This document shows positions 1-8,987 of a DNA stretch of 64,000 nucleotides, in pieces (within the stretch, counting starts at the first letter, position 1; every line of letters begins with the position of its first letter). A program made the position numbers and the translations under genes. Source of the stretch: Chloranthus sessilifolius (lineage: Eukaryota > Streptophyta > Magnoliopsida > Chloranthales > Chloranthaceae); the NCBI GenBank assembly GCA_021018995.1, contig CM037593.1:33369810-33433809 (forward strand), read 5' to 3'. The notes beneath the pieces were generated by a model. That model was given only the letters and a program-made list of their open reading frames with translations. It was not told the DNA's origin and did not search any database.

Positions 1-486
1 ACATTTTTGATGTATTTTTCTCTATTAAAATTTTTTATTTTCATGAAATTTTGACCCATTTTACAATATAGCTTATAAAAATATTATAAACATACTATAT
101 TTGGCCATCAATGGACCCGAAATAATCACTTGTGATATGTGGCAGTAATTTGGGATACACTTGTGCTTAGGTGTCGCTGCTTCAAACTTTTAAAATATTT
201 TATTATTTAGTAAAATTATGGTGAATAGTCTTATAATTTGATTTGTATAATAATTTTAATGCCAAATCAAATTCTAATGCTAACTCAAAATTTTTTTATT
301 TCAATTTATTTGTATCAAGATCCATAAGGTCCATCAAATTTACTTAATATATTATATCAGATATAATTTCTTGTTTACTAGTGCAGGGTGCCTTTACAAA
401 CCATTTATAATAACATTATAATCTAAGCAATTAAACTTTATTTGACTAAGTGTAACTATAGTGTATATGGATTTGAAGTATGTACC
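1..486. other. AT-rich non-coding DNA downstream of T1 pol
   Basis: No open frame with a recognisable product. By position this is the 3' untranslated part of the minus-strand chromovirus T1, because the pol reading frame ends at about 487. I could not recognise a polypurine tract or a 3' LTR edge, so the 3' LTR probably lies left of the window. Confidence 0.4.
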
Positions 487-906
487 TTATGTAAATAATT
501 GAGGGTACTAAGCACGAATATCAGCTTCGCGCTCCTAGGTAGCTTCATGCGACTCATGATTCTTCCATTGAATTAAAACGAGTGGAATTTGTTTTGTTCT
601 CAGAATTTGATCTCTGCGGTCCAAAATCTGACCTAGTTCTTCGGTCACCGTTAGATCTTCTTGGATGTCCAACGGTTGATAATCCAACACATGCGTCGGA
701 TCACTGACGTACTTTCTTAGCATCGACACGTGAAATACGTCATGAATGCCTGCCAGGTGCGGAGGTAACGCGAGTCGATACGCTACTTCTCCTATTCTGC
801 CTAGTATAGGGAATGGTTCAATGTAACGAGGACTCAACTTGCCTCATTTCCCAAACCGCATCACGCCTTTTTTCAGAGAGATTTTGATAAAGACGTGTTC
901 GCCAAT
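487..906 (-). pseudogene. pol: T1 integrase C-terminus with chromodomain-like tail
   Basis: GEHVFIKISLKKGVMRFGK is followed by a TGA at 844-846, then LSPRYIEPFPILGRIGEVAYRLALPP. The terminal module (EELGQILDRRDQILRTKQIPLVLIQWKNHESHEAT) matches the diverged group II chromodomain of Tekay-type chromoviruses. In such elements it helps direct insertion into heterochromatin. A TAG at 535-537 (TGG in the intact EATWERE motif) and one more stop lie just before the natural end near 487. Confidence 0.85.
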
Positions 907-980
907 CTGAAAATCATTTCATTAAACTGATAATAAACTTTTAGTTAATTTATAGAAGACTTATCAATGTTAATTATTAC
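907..980 (-). other. Candidate 74-bp intron in T1 integrase C-terminus
   Basis: The donor GTAATA follows a TAG that would be CAG or AAG in an intact copy. The acceptor is TTTTCAG|ATTGG. Integrase homology is continuous on either side (SYADLKRTSVDF, then IGEHVFIK). T2 reads through the same place without any insert (TSVDYKVGEHVF). So this interval is either an intron gained in T1 or a small insertion that happens to have splice-like ends. Confidence 0.5.
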
Positions 981-983
981 CTA

Positions 984-2099
984 AAAATCAACACTGGTTC
1001 TTTTGAGATCAGCGTAACTCTTTTGTCGACTCTAAGCACTCTTCAATCGTTCCCAAATAACGTGAACAACTGCATTGGTTCTTTCTATCAGATCAGGGCC
1101 TAAAATCAACCACTCTCCAGCTTCTTCCCAGTTAATCGGAGATTTACATTGGCGTCCATACAGTGCTTCGAACGGTGCCATACCGATGCTTGACTGGAAA
1201 CTGTTATTGTATGCGAATTCGATCAGGGGTAAGTGTTAATCCCATGATCCTTGAAAATCGAGCATACAGGCCCTTAACATATCCTCAATCACTTGGTTCA
1301 CCCTTTCTGTCTGCCCGTCAGTCTGAGGATGAAATGTTGTACTGAAGTCTAACTTGGAACCCATACTTTCTCGAAAACTTTGCCAAAATCGCGAAGTATA
1401 TAAAGGATCGCGATCTGGCACGATGCTTACGGGTATCCCATGTAATCGTACAATCTCCCTCAGATAAACTTCAGCTAATTTGGATGCTGTATATCGTGTA
1501 CTATAGGGTAAAAAATGCGCCGATTTGGTGAGGCGATCGACAATCACCCAAATGGCATTGTAACCCTTCTGAGTACGGGGCAAACCGAAAATGAAATCTA
1601 TGAAAATATTTTCCCATTTCAATTCTGGAATAGGCAATGGATGTAGCAGACCAGCAGGATGTTTATGCTCGACCTTGACTTGCTGACAGGTCAAACACTT
1701 TGCAACATATTCTGCTGCATCACGTTTTAGACCGTTCCACCAGAACGTCTGTTTAAGATCCTGGTACATCTTCGTACTACCAGGGTGAATAGCATATGCT
1801 GACTTGTGAGCTTCTTCAAGGATTTCTTGACATAAGGCATGATCATCAGGTACACATACTCGTCCTTGAAATAATAACGACCCATCGTCCTTTATTGTGA
1901 ATTCTGGTTGTAGCCCACTTTGTACGCCCTGTCGGATGGAATTAAGCTCTGCATCTAACATTTGGAGCTTTCTGATCCTATCAAATAGTGGAGCTCGGAT
2001 CATTACTGTAGCAATTAAACCTCCAGTTGACGTTTCTCGTAGAGTAGCACTCAATGATACAATGTCATTGAGTAGTTTCCATCTTTGTAATCGTGCCAC
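984..2099 (-). pseudogene. pol: T1 integrase core
   Basis: The HHCC zinc-binding segment is present (EEAHKSAYAIHPGS, later CLTCQQVK). The DDE core is visible as FIDFIFGLP (first D), IVPDRDPLYT (second D) and DGQTERVNQ (E). Integrase inserts the cDNA into the chromosome. The frame breaks at TAA 1236-1238 and TAG 1032-1034, with readable homology continuing between and after them (AYNNSFQSSIGMAPFEALYG). It ends at a candidate 74-bp intron. Confidence 0.9.
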
Positions 2100-2708
2100 A
2101 AGATGAGATAACTGAGCGGAGGATTTTCGGCTAAGCGCATCAGCTACAACATTGGCTTTACCAAGATGGTACTGAATAGAACAGTCGTAGTCTTTGAAAA
2201 ATTCCATCTACCTTCTCTGTCTTAAATTTAACTCTTTCTGAGTGAAGAGATATTTAAGACTCTTATGATTGGTGAAGATCTCGAAGGTTTCACCGTACAG
2301 ATAGTGTCTCCAGATTTTCAATGTGAAAATAACTGCTGCTAGTTCTAGGTCATGAGTGGGATAATTCTTCTCGTGGTCTTTCAGCTGACGAGAATCATAT
2401 GCAATTACACATTCCCATTGGTTCAACACACATCCTAACCCACTATATGAGGCATCACTGAAGACAACAAAACCACCATTGCCAGATGGTAATGCTAGAA
2501 CAAGTGCAGAAGTAAGTCTCCTTTTCAATTCTTGGAAACCTTGTTCGCATGCCTCGGTCCACTAGAATTTAACATTCTTTCTAGTGAGCTGCGTGAGTGG
2601 TCCACCAAGTCGTGAAAAACCTTCAACGAAGCGTCGATAATAACCTGCAAGATCTAGAAAACTTCTGATCTCGGTTACTGTCTGTGGCCGCTTCCACTGT
2701 ACTACAGC
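2100..2708 (-). pseudogene. pol: T1 RNase H domain
   Basis: Reads [14 protein letters not shown] (first catalytic D), [11 protein letters not shown] (catalytic E), TNHKSLKYL and VADALSRK. In the sister element T2 the third motif is TDHKS, so T1 has lost that catalytic aspartate (D to N). Stops at 2562-2564 and 2208-2210 (TGG to TAG in RQRRWMEF) break the frame. RNase H removes RNA from the RNA-DNA hybrid during reverse transcription. It directly follows RT and precedes integrase, as usual for gypsy elements. Confidence 0.9.
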
Positions 2709-2711
2709 TTA

Positions 2712-3982
2712 AATCTTTGCAGGATCAACCGTGATACCTCCTTCAGAGATAATATGCCCTGGAAAACTGACTTGATTCAACCAGAAGTCACATTTACTAA
2801 ATTTAGCATATAACTGTGAATCTCTCAGTGTTTGTAATTCCAGACGTAGATGATCTTCATACTCTATCTTTGTCTTAGAATAAATGAGTATATCGTCGAT
2901 GAATACTACGATACACTGATCAAGGTAAGGTTTGAAGACTCTATTCATCAAGTCCATAAAAGCAGCTAGTGCGTTGGTTAACCCAAAGGGCATGACAAGA
3001 AACTCGTAATGACCATAGCGTGTTCGAAAAGCTGTCTTCGAAATATCTTCAGCTTTCACCTTCATCTGGTGATAACCCGATCGTAGGTCAAGTTTTGAAA
3101 AGAACCGCGCTCCTTGTAACTGATCAAAGAGATCGTCGATTCGAGGAAGCGGATATCTATTCTTGATCATCAGTTTATTGAGTTGACGATAATCAATGCA
3201 GAGACGCATTGAACCGTCCTTTTTCATAAATAACACCGGTGCGCCCCATGGAGACATACTCTGTCTGATAAAGCCTTTGTCAAGAAGCTCTTGTAATTGC
3301 TCCTTAAGCTCTTTCAACTCTGCCGGTGCCATTTTGTATGGTGCTTTCGATACTGGATCGGTATCTGGAGCTAATTCAATAGCAAAGTCTACTTCCCTAT
3401 TAGGTGGTAGTCCTGGCAGCTCATCAGGGAACACATCTGAAAATTCACAAACGATTGGTACTTCGGAAAGTGACATTTTATTCACTTTCTGTTCATCACT
3501 TTGTATGAAAGCAATATACCCTTGAGCACCTTCATCAAGTAATTGCCGTGCTCGAATTGCGGATATCAGCGAAAGATTAGTTGACGATACGCCATAAAAT
3601 TTAGCTGATCTCTTCTTTTGGGGACGAAAACAGACAATCTTCTTGCGACAGTCAAAGTTCGCATGGTGAGTGAACAACCAATCCATGCCAAGGATCACAT
3701 CGTATCCTTGCATCGGTAACAAGATCAAATCAGCTACAGCTTCATATCCCCAGTAATCCTTGATTGAAACCATAATCGACCGATATACTTTATCAGTCGT
3801 GAGGGATTGTCCAGTCAGAAGGGTAACATCAAGAATAAAGTCGAGAGGTTCTGGAGTACCTCCTATTTTCTTTAATTTTTCAGCAAACTGGGGTGTGACA
3901 AACGAGTGTGTAGATCCGGGATCTATCAAGACTCGTGCGTTATAATACAAATAAGCATCTTTTGGATATAATTGTAAGATAC
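2712..3982 (-). pseudogene. pol: T1 protease and reverse transcriptase
   Basis: Continuous frame of more than 410 codons. The aspartic protease begins at [13 protein letters not shown] (catalytic D in DPGS) near 3920. A linker ([20 protein letters not shown]) leads into RT, which runs from about 3420 with [40 protein letters not shown] and MPFGLTNA to the catalytic [10 protein letters not shown] near 2880. RT copies the element RNA into DNA inside the particle. Both domains keep their catalytic aspartates. The frame ends at TAA 2709-2711, inside the segment after VDPAKI, which is a premature stop. The frame continues beyond it towards RNase H. Confidence 0.92.
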
Positions 3983-4158
3983 CTAAAGCATATAGACTAA
4001 TGTTAGTTATATTACCTATTTATATCAAATATTTAAAATAATAAATATGTCAATCTAGGAATTTAGGATGTAATGTTCATAGTTAACTATATGCACCTTC
4101 TCTATCTAAAATCATAATTAATTATAAACTTTAATGTAAAATTAATGGACAGCCATAC
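3983..4158 (-). other. Candidate GT-AG intron between T1 gag and protease (176 bp)
   Basis: Minus-strand donor CAAG|GTATGG (exon ends at 4159) and acceptor GCTTTAG|GTATC (exon resumes at 3982). The interval is strongly AT-rich and contains an in-frame TAA just after the donor. Removing it joins a glycine codon in phase 1 and gives an uninterrupted frame into the protease motif [10 protein letters not shown]. The second chromovirus, T2, has an intron-like interval at the same codon and phase (21544-21701). That is the main reason to believe it. Confidence 0.7.
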
Positions 4159-5499
4159 CTTGAATGATGTCATGGCTAGTTCTCGCATCTGTTGCAGTGA
4201 CAACAAAAGCTCGGCCTTGTACCGTGGATCGTGTCGATCGTAACACTGGTCCTGCCTTTGTCGCTATTCTGTCTGTTTCTGGACATTCTCGGATCCGATG
4301 TCCCATTTTGCCACATCGAAAACATGCACCAGAAGCTTTACGACATTCATCGGTCTTGTGTGCCTTCCCACATTTCTTACAAATTTCTTTGGAGGCAACT
4401 GATGACGCTGTATAAGATCCCGTGCGAGAACCTGTCAGCCGTACTTGAGAAAACCAGATGTACTTTGAGCCGCTGGTGAATAAGACTGATTTGGTACACG
4501 TGGAATCCTTGATGGTCCTGAGAATACCAATGGATTGTAAGGCCGTGCATATGCTCCCGCAGTCAGTTGAAATGCTGTCTGTCCTTGGAATCGTGGTCGC
4601 TTATTAATTTGACCCACACTATAGGACTGTGGAGCTTTTCTAGCCTTCTGCTTTTCGTCTCTCCTTTTGAACATGGTGTCCACATTGGTTTCTGTGATCA
4701 ATGCCAATTTCATCATGTGGGCATAAGTCGTTGCCTGAAACAACAAAATGCGCTCTTTGATCAGAGGTTTCAAACCCCTCTCAAACTTTTAGGTTTTCAT
4801 CAGCTCGGTGGCTACTAACAGCGGTGCAAAGCGAGAAAGACGAGTAAATTCTTATTCATATTCTCTAACTGTCATCTGCCCTTGTACCAATGTTGCAAAC
4901 TGTACCTCGAGCTTACACCTCTCAGGCGCTGGAAAATATTTTACATTAAAGACCTCAGTGAATTCTGCCCATGTCCATGGTACTCCAGGCATCCGTGTTC
5001 TTTCGACAAACTGCCACCATGGATTTGCCTCACTCTCTAGTTTATACGCTGCCCAGCTCACTTTTTCTTCCTTGGTACAAGTGACTTGTTGCAGTACTTT
5101 CTCAATCTGCGTTAACCACTTCTCAGCCTCCATTGGGTCATGCTGACCATAGAAACTTGGTGGTCGAAGTTGAATAAAGTCCGTAAAGCCCTCGGGACGT
5201 CGAACAACAAGCATGGCCATAGTGTGGACCATGGTCTCCATCAACTGCGGATGGTGTCCCGCATTTTGTTCCATACCATGAACACTTCCCATCGGTGGAG
5301 TATGTATCACTGGGGGAGTTTGCTCTGGCGGAGGATGCTCTGCAACATTCTCCATTGTCGTTCGACTTTCAGCCAGATGGGCATTCTCACCACTCCCCGA
5401 AGCAATGTCATGCTCGTACCCGGCTACTGGAATAGTATTCGGTCCAGTGCGATGAGGCAACGGTGGTCTACCCCTGCCTCTTCCACTACACGGAGGCAT
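4159..5499 (-). pseudogene. gag: T1 gag (capsid/nucleocapsid) pseudogene
   Basis: The first ATG at 5499 opens a low-complexity MPPCSGRGRGRPP start. A retrotransposon gag core follows (RPEGFTDFIQLRPPSFYG, then WAAYKLESEANPWW and FNVKYFPAPER). Two zinc knuckles lie near 4280-4385: CKKCGKAHKTDEC and CFRCGKMGHRIREC. Nucleocapsid knuckles bind the packaged RNA, and the core forms the virus-like particle. The frame is interrupted by stops at about 4849-4851 and near 4792, and by a frameshift around 4440-4480. After the second knuckle it runs into HDIIQG, where the intron donor CAAG|GTATGG begins. Unspliced translation would stop a few codons later at a TAA. Product call is firm; exact N-terminus less so. 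Confidence 0.85.
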
Positions 5500-5620
5500 C
5501 TTAACCTAATCAGATAAAAACTTGATCAGACATACAACTCAATCTAACTCCTACCTCTATTCTATTACCAGATATTTTACCATATTTGTATATGTCAGAG
5601 TTTAGTCTCCAACACAGCAA

Positions 5621-7160
5621 TGACTCGGCGTTCCCGTCTCTGCCTCTAAACCGAAAGGTCGCGCCATCGGATCACCTGATATGATCCTTTCATCAAGGTG
5701 TTATTTCTTTTATTAAAAGTGATGCAATTGCAGAAGCAATGAATTTTAACTCTGACAGATATATATATATATATAACATGGCAAAAACAACTGATAATTA
5801 GACTAGCAACACTAAGTACAAAATAACAGTCAGATCTGATGTATAGCTTTTCTCCGATGACGGCCACCCACCATCTAAACAGTGAAAAGAAAACCTATAC
5901 ATCTAAGCATATGTCTAAAACCATCATATATCATTTATACATGCCATAAAATGTATTTCTCTCATTCCTCTCCTTCTCAAACCCATATCCCCTCAGATCC
6001 CAAGCTACCAACCTATTTCCGAAAGAATTCTTCTGCGAAATCGTCCTCCTCGTCGTCGTCTTCTTCTTCTCCCTCTTCCTCGTCAGGCACGTAAGTAGGA
6101 TCGGCTACGTGCTTCGGATCAGGGTCTGCAGCTAAGACATTTAAGTCGATGAATGAGCTATCATCCAAAGCTCAGTAGAGAATATTGCATTGTTATTTTA
6201 TATTGACAGGTATCACTTTTTTCATAGAGTAGCATAAAATAACATATGAATAACATGTTGTAATGCTATATTTATGCATGATATAACAAGTGTGAGAGGC
6301 AAACTGAAACTGAATACATGCTGGCGAAAACAGGGAATCAACAAGGTCAAGCTCCAGAGATAGCGGGATCACTTGTCAAGCTCTCGAGTTAGCGGGATCA
6401 CTTGGACTAGAATACTTCAAGCTCCCGAGTTAGCAGGATCACTTGTCAAGCTTCCGAGTTAGCGGGATCACTTGCATCGAGAATCTCAAGCTCCCGAGTT
6501 AGCGGGAAGACTCGATTTAACTAGAGCAATAACGTATCAAGAACAGTGAGATTGACAAAATTCTGAGTACTGAATTACGTAGAATCATCAAGGATATGCA
6601 TTTGCATGTATGCTTTATGATGTAACATACTTAAACTGCTATCAATATATCATATCATTAATTTATAAACTGATTTATCTTCATAGTCATGCTCATAGAC
6701 TAGTAAAAGAATTCCTTTCTGATTTATGCAATGTGTACTAGATACTGATGATGCTCATATTAACATCAGTTTAATGGCTAATCAAGTCCATTTAATTCCT
6801 ATCAAATCAAGCATATCAATTCAAATACAAAAAAATCAGATTTTTTCTTCTATTATGCTGATCAGTGCATACATGCATACTTATCAAAGCTTCTATGAAA
6901 GTTAAGTGACATACTTATATCATTCTAAAATACCAACACAGATTCCCTACCTGTGTACGTTGAATCTTACACGTGTTGTCGTCGATGCACTTTTAGTCAT
7001 CCGATAACATCATGCGAATCCATCTCTTCAAAATTGTTTAAGTGCACCATGTGGCACCATATCTAAGAAAATGGATTGATTTTTAATAACACTCGTAGTT
7101 TATAGATGAGCCCATAATTTATAGATGGTTAATAGTGCGCCAAGACCCAATTCGATAAAC
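5621..7160 (-). repeat. Probable diverged 5' LTR of T1 (outer edge unresolved)
   Basis: From 5621 the sequence begins TGACTCGGC, comparable to TGACAGCCCGG at the T2 LTR edge. It carries blocks in the same order as the T2 LTR: CGAAA...CGCGCCATC near 5658-5676, GCTCAGTAGAGAA near 6172, TTCCCTACCTG at 6943-6953, and a CCATGTGGCACCATAT block at 7046-7061 about 105 bp further on. No clear PBS is visible beside it, and the outer terminus cannot be placed. 7160 is a rough limit. Confidence 0.45.
6347..6520. repeat. Five-copy tandem repeat inside the T1 LTR
   Basis: Copies of TCAAGCTCCCGAGTTAGCGG and its GATCACTTG extension start at 6347, 6376, 6417, 6446 and 6486. Spacings of 29, 41, 29 and 40 bp show a two-unit higher-order repeat. 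The core of the best copies contains the inverted repeat CCCG-N6-CGGG. Confidence 0.9.
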
Positions 7161-8302
7161 ATATGAACCCCTCTTGGATCCAAGGTCCGAATGCACAAAC
7201 ACAGCTCAAAAATCTATGCTTGGGAAGGCTGCCTTGGCAACACTCGCCGTTCGGTGGCTCTGTTGCCGGCAACCCTATAAGGTTACTTGTGAGCAAGCCT
7301 GTATATTTTTGGCTTGCCGGGCTTCAGCTGGGTTTCTTCTCTATGGTTTTGATCTGTTCTTCTTCCCTTTTGCTTATATATATTCTCATATATATATATA
7401 TATCCTCATCTATATATATATATTTATATCTCTATATATATCTATATATATATATACATGTATATATATATATATATATCTCTGTTATCTTCAATGAAGA
7501 TCCAGAGTGCAAAGATCTGCTCTCAACTTGAGCTGCAATTCTTAACATAAAATCTTCTATACAATAACAACAAACAACTAACCTTTTTGGTGAGTGGTGT
7601 ATATTGAGGTCATGCTTGCCGAGCTCACTACAGATAAGAAATGAGAGGATATTATTGAGTAATGGTTGGTTAAATTTGATCATCTGTTCTTCATGTTTGT
7701 AACAGAATCAATCGAAGAAGAGACTATTTTATAGAGTTGGTACTGACTTTGCGTGCATGGAGGCTTCCGATGACTCATTGGAGTCGTGTACTTCAACGAA
7801 CTGCTAAGCAGCTTATATGCTTGGAGAGGTAGGCTCCCATATAAAACTCATACTTGGTAGCTGTATATACTACAGATAAAACAAAACCCAAAACCAGAAA
7901 AGCCAACAAAAGGCTTATCCACTAGCCGTTTGTTTATTTTACAATTGAATCTTGGGCTTGGATATTTATACAATACCCACACGATTTTGGCCTTGGCCTT
8001 GTATAGATAAAGCCAAATGGTTTTGGCTTTAGTGTCAAAAGTATATACCACTACTGGTATATAGGAAACTGATTACAGATAAGGTGGTTTAATAGTTTAA
8101 TTTAATATGGTTATGTCTAGCTTGATGTCCAAATTTCTAAGATTTAAGGCCTAACCTAGTGAGGTCCTTAGGGTGTTTTGGTTGAAACTTACGCATGACC
8201 TGGCCGGACTCTCATCACTACAGTGCTAAATCTGGGGATCGTTAAAGTATATTTAGTTTTCATACATAAATATTTAATCTAATTAAATTTGAACTTTTAT
8301 AG
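7161..8302. other. Non-coding stretch with AT microsatellite
   Basis: No protein I recognise. The long forward frames at 7163-7531 run into an AT dinucleotide tract (about 7375-7480) and look spurious. The end of this stretch (8291-8302) is pyrimidine-rich and finishes in TTTTATAG, a good splice acceptor for the DUF4216 exon that follows. Confidence 0.5.
7375..7480. repeat. Imperfect (AT)n microsatellite
   Basis: About 100 bp of TA dinucleotides interrupted by CTC, TTTATA and CATG. Forward translations give only YIYIYI-type protein. Confidence 0.9.
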
Positions 8303-8987
8303 GAAGTATCAATCTTACCTTCAATGCCACAAGACAAGCGAAAAGCAACGGAGGGACAACTACATTCCTTGGTTAAGAGAACAATTAAAAAATGAACAAA
8401 CTACTTCTTTGAAGAGGCTTGTTGATGGTGCGAGCTTTAATGCCATATCATATAGGGCTTATGTGATTAATGGATATCTTTTTTGTACAGCAAAGTCAGA
8501 AATGAGTACTAGCACACAAAATAGTGGGGTCTCAATGAAGGCTTTCACTAGTTTCAGATCGAGTGCGGAGGATAAGAGCCCTGTTGAAGAAGAAGTTGCT
8601 TATTATGGTATTATCAAGCAAATACTTGAATTAGATTATGGTGGCTTTAAAGAAACAACCTTCTATTGTGATTGGGTGCGTATACAAGATAGAGTAAATG
8701 GATGCGTAGTTGATCCAGAAACAAACTTAGTGTTTGTTAATTTTGGGAGGTTGATGAAGACTTCACATGAAGATAATGAGCCTTTTATCCTTGCTTCTCA
8801 AGCCACTCAAGTATTCTACTGCAAAGATCATACTAGGGATGATTGGTATGTCGTCTTAAATGCTCCAAAGAGATTGAATCAGGATGTGGATGCTTATGAA
8901 GATCCTTTAGTATTTGAAGCAAGAATAAAAACAGATGCTTTAGCATCAACGTTAGTCACTGATGTTGTAGATGAAGATGGAGAGTAA
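8303..8987 (+). pseudogene. CACTA (En/Spm) Tnp2-type C-terminal exon with DUF4216
   Basis: The frame opens after the acceptor TTTTATAG at 8302 and stays open to TAA at 8985-8987. It shows the block VDGASFNAISYRAYVINGYLF, then QNSGVSMKAF. The DUF4216 core follows: YYGIIKQILELDYGGF, FYCDWVR, VNFGRLM, EPFILASQATQVFYC and WYVVLNAPKR. In CACTA transposons this segment ends the Tnp2 transposase protein. Upstream transposase and DUF4218 exons are missing, apparently replaced by the T1 insertion. The exon is intact, but the gene is a fragment. A Transposase_24 gene on the same strand at 29143-31010 is probably the second gene of the same element. Confidence 0.88.

Larger units (their letters stand above)
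487..5499 (-). mobile_element. Ty3/gypsy chromovirus T1 (Tekay/Del type), internal gag-pol region
   Basis: Minus-strand order is gag, two zinc knuckles, protease, RT, RNase H, integrase, chromodomain-like tail. This is the order of plant chromoviruses. The motifs [20 protein letters not shown] and DRLTKSAHFL and the terminal WKNH.S.EAT segment fit the Tekay/Del lineage as I know it. The element is dead: stops sit at 535-537, 844-846, 981-983, 1032-1034, 1236-1238, 2208-2210, 2562-2564 and 2709-2711, with more in gag. Pol is otherwise almost free of frameshifts. Most stops can be explained by C-to-T or G-to-A transitions (CGA to TGA, CAG to TAG, TGG to TAG). Two candidate introns (3983-4158 and 907-980) are listed separately. 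Confidence 0.93.

Noticed and set aside
5500..5620. Initiator-Met type PBS for T1
   Set aside because: No TGGTATCAGAGC-like string next to the presumed LTR edge; only weak, scattered matches.
7163..7531. Overlapping forward ORFs of 107-122 codons
   Set aside because: They run through an AT microsatellite and end in IYIYI-type translation with no protein similarity I recognise.
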